Shown piece after piece: positions 38,020 to 45,090 of a stretch of 64,000 bases of DNA. The notes beneath the pieces were generated by a model. The model did not search any database. It saw only the letters and a list, made by a program, of their open reading frames with translations, and had not been told where the DNA came from. This DNA is from Reyranella massiliensis 521 (lineage in GTDB: Bacteria > Pseudomonadota > Alphaproteobacteria > Reyranellales > Reyranellaceae), in the NCBI RefSeq assembly GCF_000312425.1, contig NZ_HE997181.1:530002-594001 (forward strand), written 5' to 3'. Position numbers and translations under genes: made by a program. Position 1 is the first letter of the stretch. Each line of letters begins with the position of its first letter.

Positions 38020-38691
38020 CTAGGGATGAGGCAGTACCCGCCAGACGACGGTTTCGCGCATGCCGCGGTTTTCGAGCTGCAACGAGGTCGGAATTTCATA
38101 CCTTGCGCACTCCACGAGGCCCTGGGCGCTGAAATAGTTCCGGCCTGGATCGCCCAACAGCACCAGCCGACCCCTGGCCGCATGGCTGCGCAACCAGGCT
38201 AGCGCCCGAACCGACATCTCGCGCTCGTAACAGACGTCGCCCGCGATCACCACGTCGGTCTCAGGGTCTCCGTCGGGCCCGGCCAGCCAGTCCGTGCTGC
38301 TGGTATCGACGGCAAGGCCGTTGGCCTCGGCATTGAGGCGAGCGGCGATCAGGGACAGCTCGTCGATGTCGTTGGCGATCACGCTCGCGGCGCCCGCTTT
38401 CGCGGCAGCCATCGAAGAGACGCCCGACCCTGCGGCGAAGTCGACGACGCGCTTGCCGGCGACGAGCTGCGGATTGTCGAGCAGGTAGCGGGCCACGGCC
38501 TGACCGCCCGGCCAGCAGAAGGCCCAGTAGGGCGGGTCGATATTCTGCTCATCCAGCCAGGCTTCCGTGGCCTGCCAGATCGGCACATATTCGCTGGCGA
38601 GCCACAGCTTGAACTCCGGCACCATGGCGGGAGCTTCGAGCGCGGTGTTGGTGCGGATGAACCCTTGAGGGTCGGCGGGCAGGCGCGGCAT
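38020..38691 (-). CDS. METTL20/ETF-beta lysine methyltransferase-like protein
   Basis: 223 residues. A class I SAM methyltransferase with the pattern of the METTL20 (ETFBKMT) group: PPYWAFCWPGGQAVARYLLDN before motif I VVDFAAGSGVSSMAAAKAG, NDIDELSLIAARLN and the post-I VVIAGDVCYE. Bacterial members in Agrobacterium methylate the electron-transfer flavoprotein beta subunit. That substrate is inferred here; no etf genes are in the window. It starts 5 bases after the ubiA stop. Confidence 0.75.
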   Translation of the reverse strand: MPRLPADPQGFIRTNTALEAPAMVPEFKLWLASEYVPIWQATEAWLDEQNIDPPYWAFCWPGGQAVARYLLDNPQLVAGKRVVDFAAGSGVSSMAAAKAGAASVIANDIDELSLIAARLNAEANGLAVDTSSTDWLAGPDGDPETDVVIAGDVCYEREMSVRALAWLRSHAARGRLVLLGDPGRNYFSAQGLVECARYEIPTSLQLENRGMRETVVWRVLPHP

Positions 38692-38696
38692 CAGCC

Positions 38697-39620
38697 TTAA
38701 TAGAGATGATCGACGACCAGCGCGAGGAGCAGTAGCCAGCCGACCTGGGCATTGGACTTGAAGCGCATCAGGCAGTCCGCCGGATCGCCCGGCCTGACGA
38801 AGGCGATCTGCCAGAAGAAGTGCGCCGCGACGCCGGCGAGCAATATGAAATAGCCCGGACCCAGGGCGCCGAGCACGCCCGTCAGGGTCCAGAGGCCGAT
38901 CGCCAGGACCGCAAACAGGGTGAGCCAGCGTCGCGGGGCATTGGCAAAACGACGCGCCGTCGAGCGCACGCCGACGATCGCGTCGTCGCGCTGATCCTGC
39001 ATGGCGTAGATCGTGTCGTAGACCATGGTCCAGGCGACACCGCCGAAGTAGAGCGCGACGGTCGCCCAGGAGAGGGTTTCGGTGACGGCGGCGTAACCCA
39101 CCAGCGCGCCCCAATTGAAGGCAAATCCCAGCACGACCTGCGGCCAGGAGGTGATCTGCTTCATTGCCGGATAGATTGCGACCAGGAGCAGGGAGCAGAG
39201 CGCGACGCCGCCGGCGAACTTGTTCAGCTTGAAGAGCACGGCTGCGCCGACGAGGCCTTGCAGGCCCATCCAGATCAAAGCGTGGTGCAGCTTCAATTCA
39301 CCCGAGGGCAGGGGTCGCCCTCGTGTACGCTCGACACCGGCATCGACCTTGCGGTCGAGGATATCGTTCCAGGTGCAGCCCATGCCGCGCATAGCAAGGG
39401 CCCCCAGCGCAAACAGCGCCATCAGGCCCGCAAGTCGTCCCCAGTTCGGCGCCGCCGCCAGCGCCAGCGACCACCAGCAGGGAAACAGCAGCAACCAGAT
39501 CCCGATCGGCCGGTCCCAGCGCGACAGCCTTCCATAGGGGCGCGCCCACGGCGGCAGATAGCGCAGGGTCCAATGTTGACGATTGATGTCGGTGAAGCCG
39601 GTTGTCCGGTCGGCGGTCAT
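38697..39620 (-). CDS. ubiA: 4-hydroxybenzoate polyprenyltransferase
   Basis: 307 residues, multi-pass membrane protein (about nine segments). UbiA attaches the polyprenyl tail to 4-hydroxybenzoate in ubiquinone synthesis. Both aspartate-rich motifs are present: NDILDRKVD near residue 85 and YDTIYAMQDQRDD near residue 208. The ATG at 39620 starts MTADRTTGFTDINRQHWT. It is divergent from rsmE, 42 bases apart, and couples to the METTL20-like gene. Confidence 0.95.
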   Translation of the reverse strand: MTADRTTGFTDINRQHWTLRYLPPWARPYGRLSRWDRPIGIWLLLFPCWWSLALAAAPNWGRLAGLMALFALGALAMRGMGCTWNDILDRKVDAGVERTRGRPLPSGELKLHHALIWMGLQGLVGAAVLFKLNKFAGGVALCSLLLVAIYPAMKQITSWPQVVLGFAFNWGALVGYAAVTETLSWATVALYFGGVAWTMVYDTIYAMQDQRDDAIVGVRSTARRFANAPRRWLTLFAVLAIGLWTLTGVLGALGPGYFILLAGVAAHFFWQIAFVRPGDPADCLMRFKSNAQVGWLLLLALVVDHLY

Positions 39621-39662
39621 GGCGGCATCATGCAGTCATGCAACTTGGAACACCATGAGCCG

Positions 39663-40451
39663 ATGAGCGCAGCACGTCTCTTTGTCGAGGCCGATCTGTC
39701 GAGCGGAATCGAAGTGCCGCTTGAGGAAGCGCAGGTCCACTATCTCCGCCACGTCCTGCGCCGGCCCGATGGCGCGCCGCTGCTGCTGTTCAACGGCCGC
39801 GACGGCGAATGGCGCGGCACGCTCGCGGCCCGCGGCAAGAAGGCGGCCGTCGCGGAGATCGGAGACCTGACTCGTGCGCAGGAGTCCGAGCCCGATGTCT
39901 GGCTCTGCTTCGCGCCGGTCAAGCGGGCGCGTATCGACTTCATCGCCGAGAAGGCCACCGAGCTCGGCGTCTCCGTTCTGCAGCCGGTCGTGACCCGCCA
40001 TACGGCCGTGGAGCGCGTCAACGTCGCGCGGTTGCGCGCCAACGCCATCGAAGCGGCGGAGCAGACCGAGCGCCTGAGCGTGCCGGAGGTGCGCGAGCCG
40101 ATCGACCTCGGACGTCTGCTCGATGCCTGGCCGGCCGGTCGCCGCCTACTGATGTGCGACGAGACCGGCGGCGGTCCGCCGATCGGCGATGTGCTGGGCC
40201 AGCTCGACGATGCGGCGCGCGCCGCGCCCTGGGCGATCCTCATCGGGCCCGAGGGCGGTTTTGCCGAATCCGAGCTTGGGGCGATGCGTCGCATAAGGGA
40301 TGTTGTGTCGGTCGGGCTCGGCCCGCGCATCCTGCGAGCCGATACGGCGGCGCTGGCGGCACTTGCCTGCTGGCAGGCCCTGGTCGGTGACTGGCGGCGT
40401 CCGACGCCGCGTCTGGCTACCGATTATCGCACATCAAAGGTTACCGTCTGA
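39663..40451 (+). CDS. rsmE: 16S rRNA (uracil-1498-N3)-methyltransferase
   Basis: 262 residues, SPOUT fold with a trefoil knot. The N-terminal PUA-like part starts ARLFVEADL and has HYLRHVLRRPDG. The knot motifs are IGPEGGFAESEL near residue 196 and SVGLGPRILRADTAALAAL. RsmE methylates U1498 of 16S rRNA. The ATG at 39663 is fixed by the conserved N-terminus; the frame is open far upstream over the shadow of ubiA. Confidence 0.93.
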   Translation: MSAARLFVEADLSSGIEVPLEEAQVHYLRHVLRRPDGAPLLLFNGRDGEWRGTLAARGKKAAVAEIGDLTRAQESEPDVWLCFAPVKRARIDFIAEKATELGVSVLQPVVTRHTAVERVNVARLRANAIEAAEQTERLSVPEVREPIDLGRLLDAWPAGRRLLMCDETGGGPPIGDVLGQLDDAARAAPWAILIGPEGGFAESELGAMRRIRDVVSVGLGPRILRADTAALAALACWQALVGDWRRPTPRLATDYRTSKVTV

Positions 40452-40594
40452 GCGCTTGCGCAGGCCCCCGGCGGTGTGGGAGACGGGGACTTGAACAAGA
40501 TAAACCAGACGCAGGCTCGCGTGAGAATTGTTCATGCGACTGCGCCGCTCCCAGCGCTTAGAAGGCGGCGGGGCGCTCAGGGAGAAGAGAAAGA

Positions 40595-41959
40595 ATGTCC
40601 GCACCTCCGTCGGGCGGCGGCACGCTGATCGAGGATCGGCGGCAGCTCATCGAATATTTTGCTGCTGGCAACAAACCTCGCGCCAACTGGCGCATGGGTA
40701 CCGAGCATGAGAAATTTGGCTATCATACGAAGACGCTGAAGCCGCTCGCCTACGATGGGCCGGACGGCATTCGCGCCATGCTCGAAGGGCTTCGTCGCTT
40801 CGGCTGGGAGCCGGTTGTCGAAGGCAACAACCCGATTGCCCTGCTGCGCGGCAAGGCCAGTATCACTCTCGAACCGGGCGGCCAGTTCGAGCTCTCCGGT
40901 GCACCGCTCGAGACCCTGCACGAGACGGCCGCCGAGAACGCCCAGCACATCGACGAGGTGAAGCAGGTCGCCGGCGAGATCGGCGCCTCCTTCATAGGTC
41001 TCGGCTTCGCGCCCGAATGGAGGCGCGAGGACATGCACTGGATGCCCAAGGGCCGCTACAAGATCATGCGCGAGTACATGCCCAAGAAGGGCAAGCTCGG
41101 CCTCGACATGATGCTGCGCACCTGTACGGTGCAGACCAATCTCGACTTCGATTCCGAAGCCGACATGGTGAAGAAGTTCCGTGTGTCGCTCGCCTTGCAG
41201 CCGATCGCCACGGCGCTGTTTGCCAACTCGCCTTTCAAGGAGGGCAAGGACGCGGGCTTCAAGAGCTATCGCAGCCACATCTGGACCGACACCGATCCCG
41301 ACCGCTGCGGCATGCTGCCCTTCGTGTTCGAGAACGGGTTCGGCTTCGAGCGTTACGCCGACTACATGCTCGATGTGCCGATGTACTTCGTCTATCGCGA
41401 CGGAAAGTATATCGACGCCTCGGGGCAGAGCTTCCGCGACTTCCTCAAGGGCAAGTTGCCGGCTCGGCCCGGCGAGAAGCCGACCATCAACGACTGGGCC
41501 GATCACGTCACGACGGCATTCCCCGAGGTGCGGCTGAAGCGCTATCTCGAAATGCGCGGCGCCGATTCCGGTCCGCTGCCGGCACTCGATGCGCTGCCGG
41601 CTCTGTGGGTCGGTCTGCTCTACGATCAAAGCACGCTCGATGCCGCTTGGGATCTGGTGAAGGACTGGAGCGTCGCCGATCACGATTACCTGCGTGCCGA
41701 AACGCCCAAGACTGGCCTCGCCACGATGTTCCGCGGCAGGATCCTGTCGGAGCTGGCACGGGACGTCGTCGAGATTGCCCATGCCGGTCTCAGGGCACGC
41801 AAACGGCTCGATGCGTCCGGCAACGACGAAACCGTCTATCTCGCGCCGCTCGATCGGGCGGTGGCGAGTGGCCAGGCGCCGGCCGACGAACTGCTCGCCA
41901 AGTGGCAGGGCGAATGGAAAGGATCCTTCGCAGCACTGTTCCGCGAGTACGCCTACTGA
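40595..41959 (+). CDS. gshA: Glutamate-cysteine ligase (plant/alphaproteobacterial type)
   Basis: 454 residues of the GCS2/EgtA-like group used by alphaproteobacteria and plants. It makes gamma-glutamylcysteine from glutamate, cysteine and ATP, the first glutathione step. Motifs: WRMGTEHEKFGY, ASITLEPGGQFELSGAP, MMLRTCTVQTNLDFDSE and FKSYRSHIWTDTDPDRCG. An AGGGAGAAGAG site precedes the ATG. No gshB is in the window. Confidence 0.94.
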   Translation: MSAPPSGGGTLIEDRRQLIEYFAAGNKPRANWRMGTEHEKFGYHTKTLKPLAYDGPDGIRAMLEGLRRFGWEPVVEGNNPIALLRGKASITLEPGGQFELSGAPLETLHETAAENAQHIDEVKQVAGEIGASFIGLGFAPEWRREDMHWMPKGRYKIMREYMPKKGKLGLDMMLRTCTVQTNLDFDSEADMVKKFRVSLALQPIATALFANSPFKEGKDAGFKSYRSHIWTDTDPDRCGMLPFVFENGFGFERYADYMLDVPMYFVYRDGKYIDASGQSFRDFLKGKLPARPGEKPTINDWADHVTTAFPEVRLKRYLEMRGADSGPLPALDALPALWVGLLYDQSTLDAAWDLVKDWSVADHDYLRAETPKTGLATMFRGRILSELARDVVEIAHAGLRARKRLDASGNDETVYLAPLDRAVASGQAPADELLAKWQGEWKGSFAALFREYAY

Positions 41960-41973
41960 GGTAAGGTCGAGCC

Positions 41974-42828
41974 ATGCTCGACCGTTGTGATCGCGTTCAA
42001 ATCGCTGTGCATGACGCCGCCAAAGCGGCGCAGCGCTTCAACCAACTTCTCGGCAGCCAGGTCGTCCGCCACGACCATAGCCGCCATCTCTCGGCGCGCC
42101 GCACGATCCTCGCGGTCGGCGAGAGCGAGTTCGAGTTGTGTGAGGCGGATGGTGCGGGGCTTACGCAGGATTTCCTGGCCAAGCGCGGCGAGGGGTTGAT
42201 GACGGCGGGCTACTGCACGGCCGACCTCGACAGCATGGTGAAGCGCTGGGAAGGCCTGGGTATTCCCTACGACCGCGACGCCGAGCAGCTTTACCTCTCG
42301 CCCGAGACGACGTTCGGCCTGCCGATCGTGATTTCCGAGAGCACCTACAGGCCGCGTGTCGGGCCGGTGTCCTTTCTCTATGAAACGACCAATACGCTGA
42401 TCAGCGACTGGCGCCGCGTCGCCGCCGTCTATGCCGGTCTGTTCGGTCTCGATCCCTCGCGCTTCAGCGAGATCGGCAGCGAGCGGTTCGGCTACATTGG
42501 AACGCTCACTCTGTTCGATCCGCCAAATCGCCTGGACCGCATCGAACTCAGCCAGGTGACGGACAACGTGCATGCCATGGGCCGGTTCGCCCACAAACAT
42601 GGCGACTCGCTCTACATGTGTTACGTCGAGGTCCACGATTGGTTGAACGTGCGCCAGCGCCTGCTCGATGCGGGTGCGCGCTACACGCCGCGTGGCTCCG
42701 ATCCGGCGACCGATCCCGACGGCGGTTGGGTGCATCCCAAGGAGCTGCACGGTCTGCTCCTCGGAATCTCGCGCACGGGCCTTGCCTGGGACTGGTCGGG
42801 CCGCGAAGAACTGGTTCCGCCGGTATGA
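41974..42828 (+). CDS. Two-module VOC-family protein
   Basis: 284 residues with two vicinal-oxygen-chelate modules, about 1-135 and 140-275. Each begins a beta strand (VQIAVHDAAKAAQRFNQLLG; TLISDWRRVAAVYAGLFGL) and the second module has DGGWVHPKELHGLLLGI, with potential metal ligands. A glyoxalase or ring-cleavage-like role is possible, but no specific family is recognised. Located 14 bases after gshA, so perhaps co-transcribed; overlaps the next gene by 4 bases (ATGA). Confidence 0.7.
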   Translation: MLDRCDRVQIAVHDAAKAAQRFNQLLGSQVVRHDHSRHLSARRTILAVGESEFELCEADGAGLTQDFLAKRGEGLMTAGYCTADLDSMVKRWEGLGIPYDRDAEQLYLSPETTFGLPIVISESTYRPRVGPVSFLYETTNTLISDWRRVAAVYAGLFGLDPSRFSEIGSERFGYIGTLTLFDPPNRLDRIELSQVTDNVHAMGRFAHKHGDSLYMCYVEVHDWLNVRQRLLDAGARYTPRGSDPATDPDGGWVHPKELHGLLLGISRTGLAWDWSGREELVPPV

Positions 42829-43385
42829 GTAAGTCTCTGACGCGTCGCTCTGCCGTTCTGGCGCTGGTGTCGGCTCCGCTTGCCGCCCGCGCGCAGACAT
42901 CGCCGCCGGCTGAGCAATGGCAGACTGTGGTCGGACCCGACCTGCGCTTTCGTTTCGAGATGCCGCCGCCGGTCGAGAAGACTCTCGCCGGCGAGAAGGA
43001 GAAGGGGCACGCATCGGAGCGTATCGCCTGGGCGTCCAAGCACGATGGCGAGATGTTCGATTTCGACTTCGTCGACTATCAGCCGGGCTGGTTCTCCGAC
43101 AAGGACACGAAGGTGATGGCGCGCGATCTCGGCCGTGGCGAGGCCGAGAAGGCGTTTCCCCGCGACAAGTTCAAGTACATCCTCGACGAGCAGATCACCC
43201 TGCAGGGGTGGGATGGCTATGCCCTCGACATCGCAGACGCCGAGGGTGCGGCGGTGATGATGAGGACCTACATCGTGAAGGACAGGCTCTATCGTCTGCT
43301 GGTCACGGCCAAGGCCGACGACAAGGCGCGGGCGGGCGCCAAACGTTTCCTCGAGTCGCTGAGATTGGCGGACACACGGCAATAG
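42825..43385 (+). CDS. Exported hypothetical protein with Tat-like leader
   Basis: 186 residues. The leader has a twin-arginine (LTRRSAVLAL) and ends PLAARAQ at about residue 24, suggesting Tat or Sec export. The mature part is a beta-rich domain with FRFEMPPPVEKTL and GAKRFLESLRL near the end, typical of small periplasmic domains that accompany enzymes. No family name is recognised. The ATG at 42825 overlaps the VOC gene stop; the next gene starts 2 bases after its stop. Confidence 0.65.
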   Translation: MSKSLTRRSAVLALVSAPLAARAQTSPPAEQWQTVVGPDLRFRFEMPPPVEKTLAGEKEKGHASERIAWASKHDGEMFDFDFVDYQPGWFSDKDTKVMARDLGRGEAEKAFPRDKFKYILDEQITLQGWDGYALDIADAEGAAVMMRTYIVKDRLYRLLVTAKADDKARAGAKRFLESLRLADTRQ

Positions 43386-43387
43386 CC

Positions 43388-44374
43388 ATGCGGATCTGCG
43401 TCTACGGCGCCGGCGCCATCGGCGGCAACTTCGCGGCGCGCCTCTCGGCGGCCGGCAATGACGTCTCCATCGTCGCGCGCGGCACTCATCTCGAAGCGAT
43501 CCGAGCCCGCGGCCTCACGCTCCTCTCGGGCGACAAGAAGATCGTGGCCGAGGTTCGTGCCAGCGACCGGCCGGCCGATCTCGGACAGCAGGATGTCGTG
43601 ATCTCGACGCTCAAGGCGTCGAGCCTCGGCGACCTTGCGGCCAACGTGGCGCCGTTGCTGGGTGCTGGCACGCCGGTGGTCTTTGCGCAGAACGGCATCC
43701 CCTGGTGGTATGGGCGCGGCCTCGGCAAGGAGCGCCCGAAGGCGCCGGACCTGGCGCGACTCGATCCCGATGGCGCGCTGACCAAGGCGGTGGGCTTCGA
43801 TCGTGCGTTGGGCGGGGTCATCACGACGTCCAACCACGTGATCGAGCCCGGCGTGGTGCACAACATCTCGCCCGAGCGCAACGTGCTGTGGGTTGGCGAG
43901 ATCGACGACCGGCAAACACCCCGCATCGAAGCTCTGCGCGCCGCATTAGCGGCGGCCGGCATCTCCTCGCCGGCGACGACGGATATTCGCTACGATATCT
44001 GGCACAAGCTGATGGCGAACCTCACCGGATCGACCATGTGCATGATCCTGGGGCAGGCGATTCCGATCCTGGCGACGCCGTTGCTGAACCGCGTGGTGCG
44101 GCGCGCCCACACCGAAGCCTTGGCCGTCGCCGCCGCCCATGGCGTGGAGCTCGACGACGATCCGGAAACACGCTACGGCGCGAAGCGCGTCTATCCCGAC
44201 CATCGGCCATCGATCCTGCAGGATTACGAGCTCGGCCGGCCGATGGAAATCGAAGCAATCGTGCGCGCGCCCATCGCCTTTGCCCGCAGCGCCGGCGTCG
44301 ACACGCCGACGCTCGACGCCATCGAAGCGATCTCCGTCAGTCTTGCCGAAGCGAAGGGATTGTATCGGTCTTAA
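43388..44374 (+). CDS. Ketopantoate reductase-family protein
   Basis: 328 residues. An N-terminal Rossmann domain MRICVYGAGAIGGNFAARL binds NADP(H). The ApbA C-terminal domain has IRYDIWHKLMANLTGSTMC, with the conserved lysine, and a late RPSILQDYELGRPMEIEAIV with the PanE-type glutamate. PanE reduces 2-dehydropantoate to pantoate for CoA synthesis, but many paralogues act on other 2-oxoacids; which applies here is unresolved. Third gene of a tight run from 41974. Confidence 0.82.
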   Translation: MRICVYGAGAIGGNFAARLSAAGNDVSIVARGTHLEAIRARGLTLLSGDKKIVAEVRASDRPADLGQQDVVISTLKASSLGDLAANVAPLLGAGTPVVFAQNGIPWWYGRGLGKERPKAPDLARLDPDGALTKAVGFDRALGGVITTSNHVIEPGVVHNISPERNVLWVGEIDDRQTPRIEALRAALAAAGISSPATTDIRYDIWHKLMANLTGSTMCMILGQAIPILATPLLNRVVRRAHTEALAVAAAHGVELDDDPETRYGAKRVYPDHRPSILQDYELGRPMEIEAIVRAPIAFARSAGVDTPTLDAIEAISVSLAEAKGLYRS

Positions 44375-44406
44375 AAGTAGGCTCTCGTAACGAAGTGGGG
44401 GGAGTT

Positions 44407-44739
44407 ATGAGAATAATTGCGACGGCCTTGGCCGTTTTCGTAGTAGCGGCACCTGCTCGAGCGGACATGCCGATCTATGACGTCAAGGGGCATTGCGAGG
44501 CCGTCGCGGCCTTCGGCGGCTCGCCATCGCAATCGCTCCTGAACGGATGCTTGAACATGGAGCAGTCGGCCTACAACAGGCTCAAGCCGGTATGGGATAC
44601 CCTGCCGACGGCCATGCAAAACCATTGCGACCAGGTCGCTACATTCGGAGGCGGCGGATCGTACTCTCTCTTGTCGGGATGCGTCGATCAGGAAATTTCG
44701 GCGGCCAAGGCAAACGAGAATTTCCGGTTCAAACGCTAA
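44407..44739 (+). CDS. Small periplasmic protein with two four-Cys-spaced repeats
   Basis: 110 residues. A signal peptide ends PARADM (about residue 21). The mature part contains two similar segments: HCEAVAAFGGSPSQSLLNGC and HCDQVATFGGGGSYSLLSGC, each with two cysteines 18 residues apart and followed by a helix (EQSAYNR, EISAAKA). The pattern suggests disulphide-stabilised repeats in the periplasm. Function unknown. A strong GGGGGGAG site precedes the ATG. Confidence 0.65.
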   Translation: MRIIATALAVFVVAAPARADMPIYDVKGHCEAVAAFGGSPSQSLLNGCLNMEQSAYNRLKPVWDTLPTAMQNHCDQVATFGGGGSYSLLSGCVDQEISAAKANENFRFKR

Positions 44740-44757
44740 TCGTATCGAAGCTGCCGT

Positions 44758-45033
44758 CTACTTCAGCAGCTTGAGGCATTCGCCGGCGGCTTCTCCTGCA
44801 GCGCGGGCGGCATCGCGCGACATCGAACCGTTCATCACCATGGGGCGGGCGACGCTGACGACGGCGTCCTTGATATCGGTCTTCGGTGTCACATTCGGTG
44901 CGGCCTTGCTGTAGATGAGCTGGCCATCCTTGGAGAGCTTGGCTGAGCAGGCAGTGGCTGCGGCTTGATCTGCCCACGCGGCGCTTGAAAACATCGACAA
45001 ACCAACAAGCGAGATGTGCGGCAAAAAACGCAT
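44758..45033 (-). CDS. Small periplasmic hypothetical protein
   Basis: 91 residues. A signal peptide (MRFLPHISLVGLSMFSSAAWA) precedes a short mature domain with two cysteines, TACSAKLSKDGQLIY and GEAAGECLKLLK, which may form a disulphide. No family recognised. The ATG at 45033 is chosen; a TTG two codons earlier is unlikely. Convergent with the four-cysteine protein gene and divergent from the autotransporter gene. Confidence 0.6.
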   Translation of the reverse strand: MRFLPHISLVGLSMFSSAAWADQAAATACSAKLSKDGQLIYSKAAPNVTPKTDIKDAVVSVARPMVMNGSMSRDAARAAGEAAGECLKLLK

Positions 45034-45090
45034 GACCAACCCTCAGAGACTCTGTAGTTTCATTCTTGCGCCACGAGTGAAGTTGATCAA

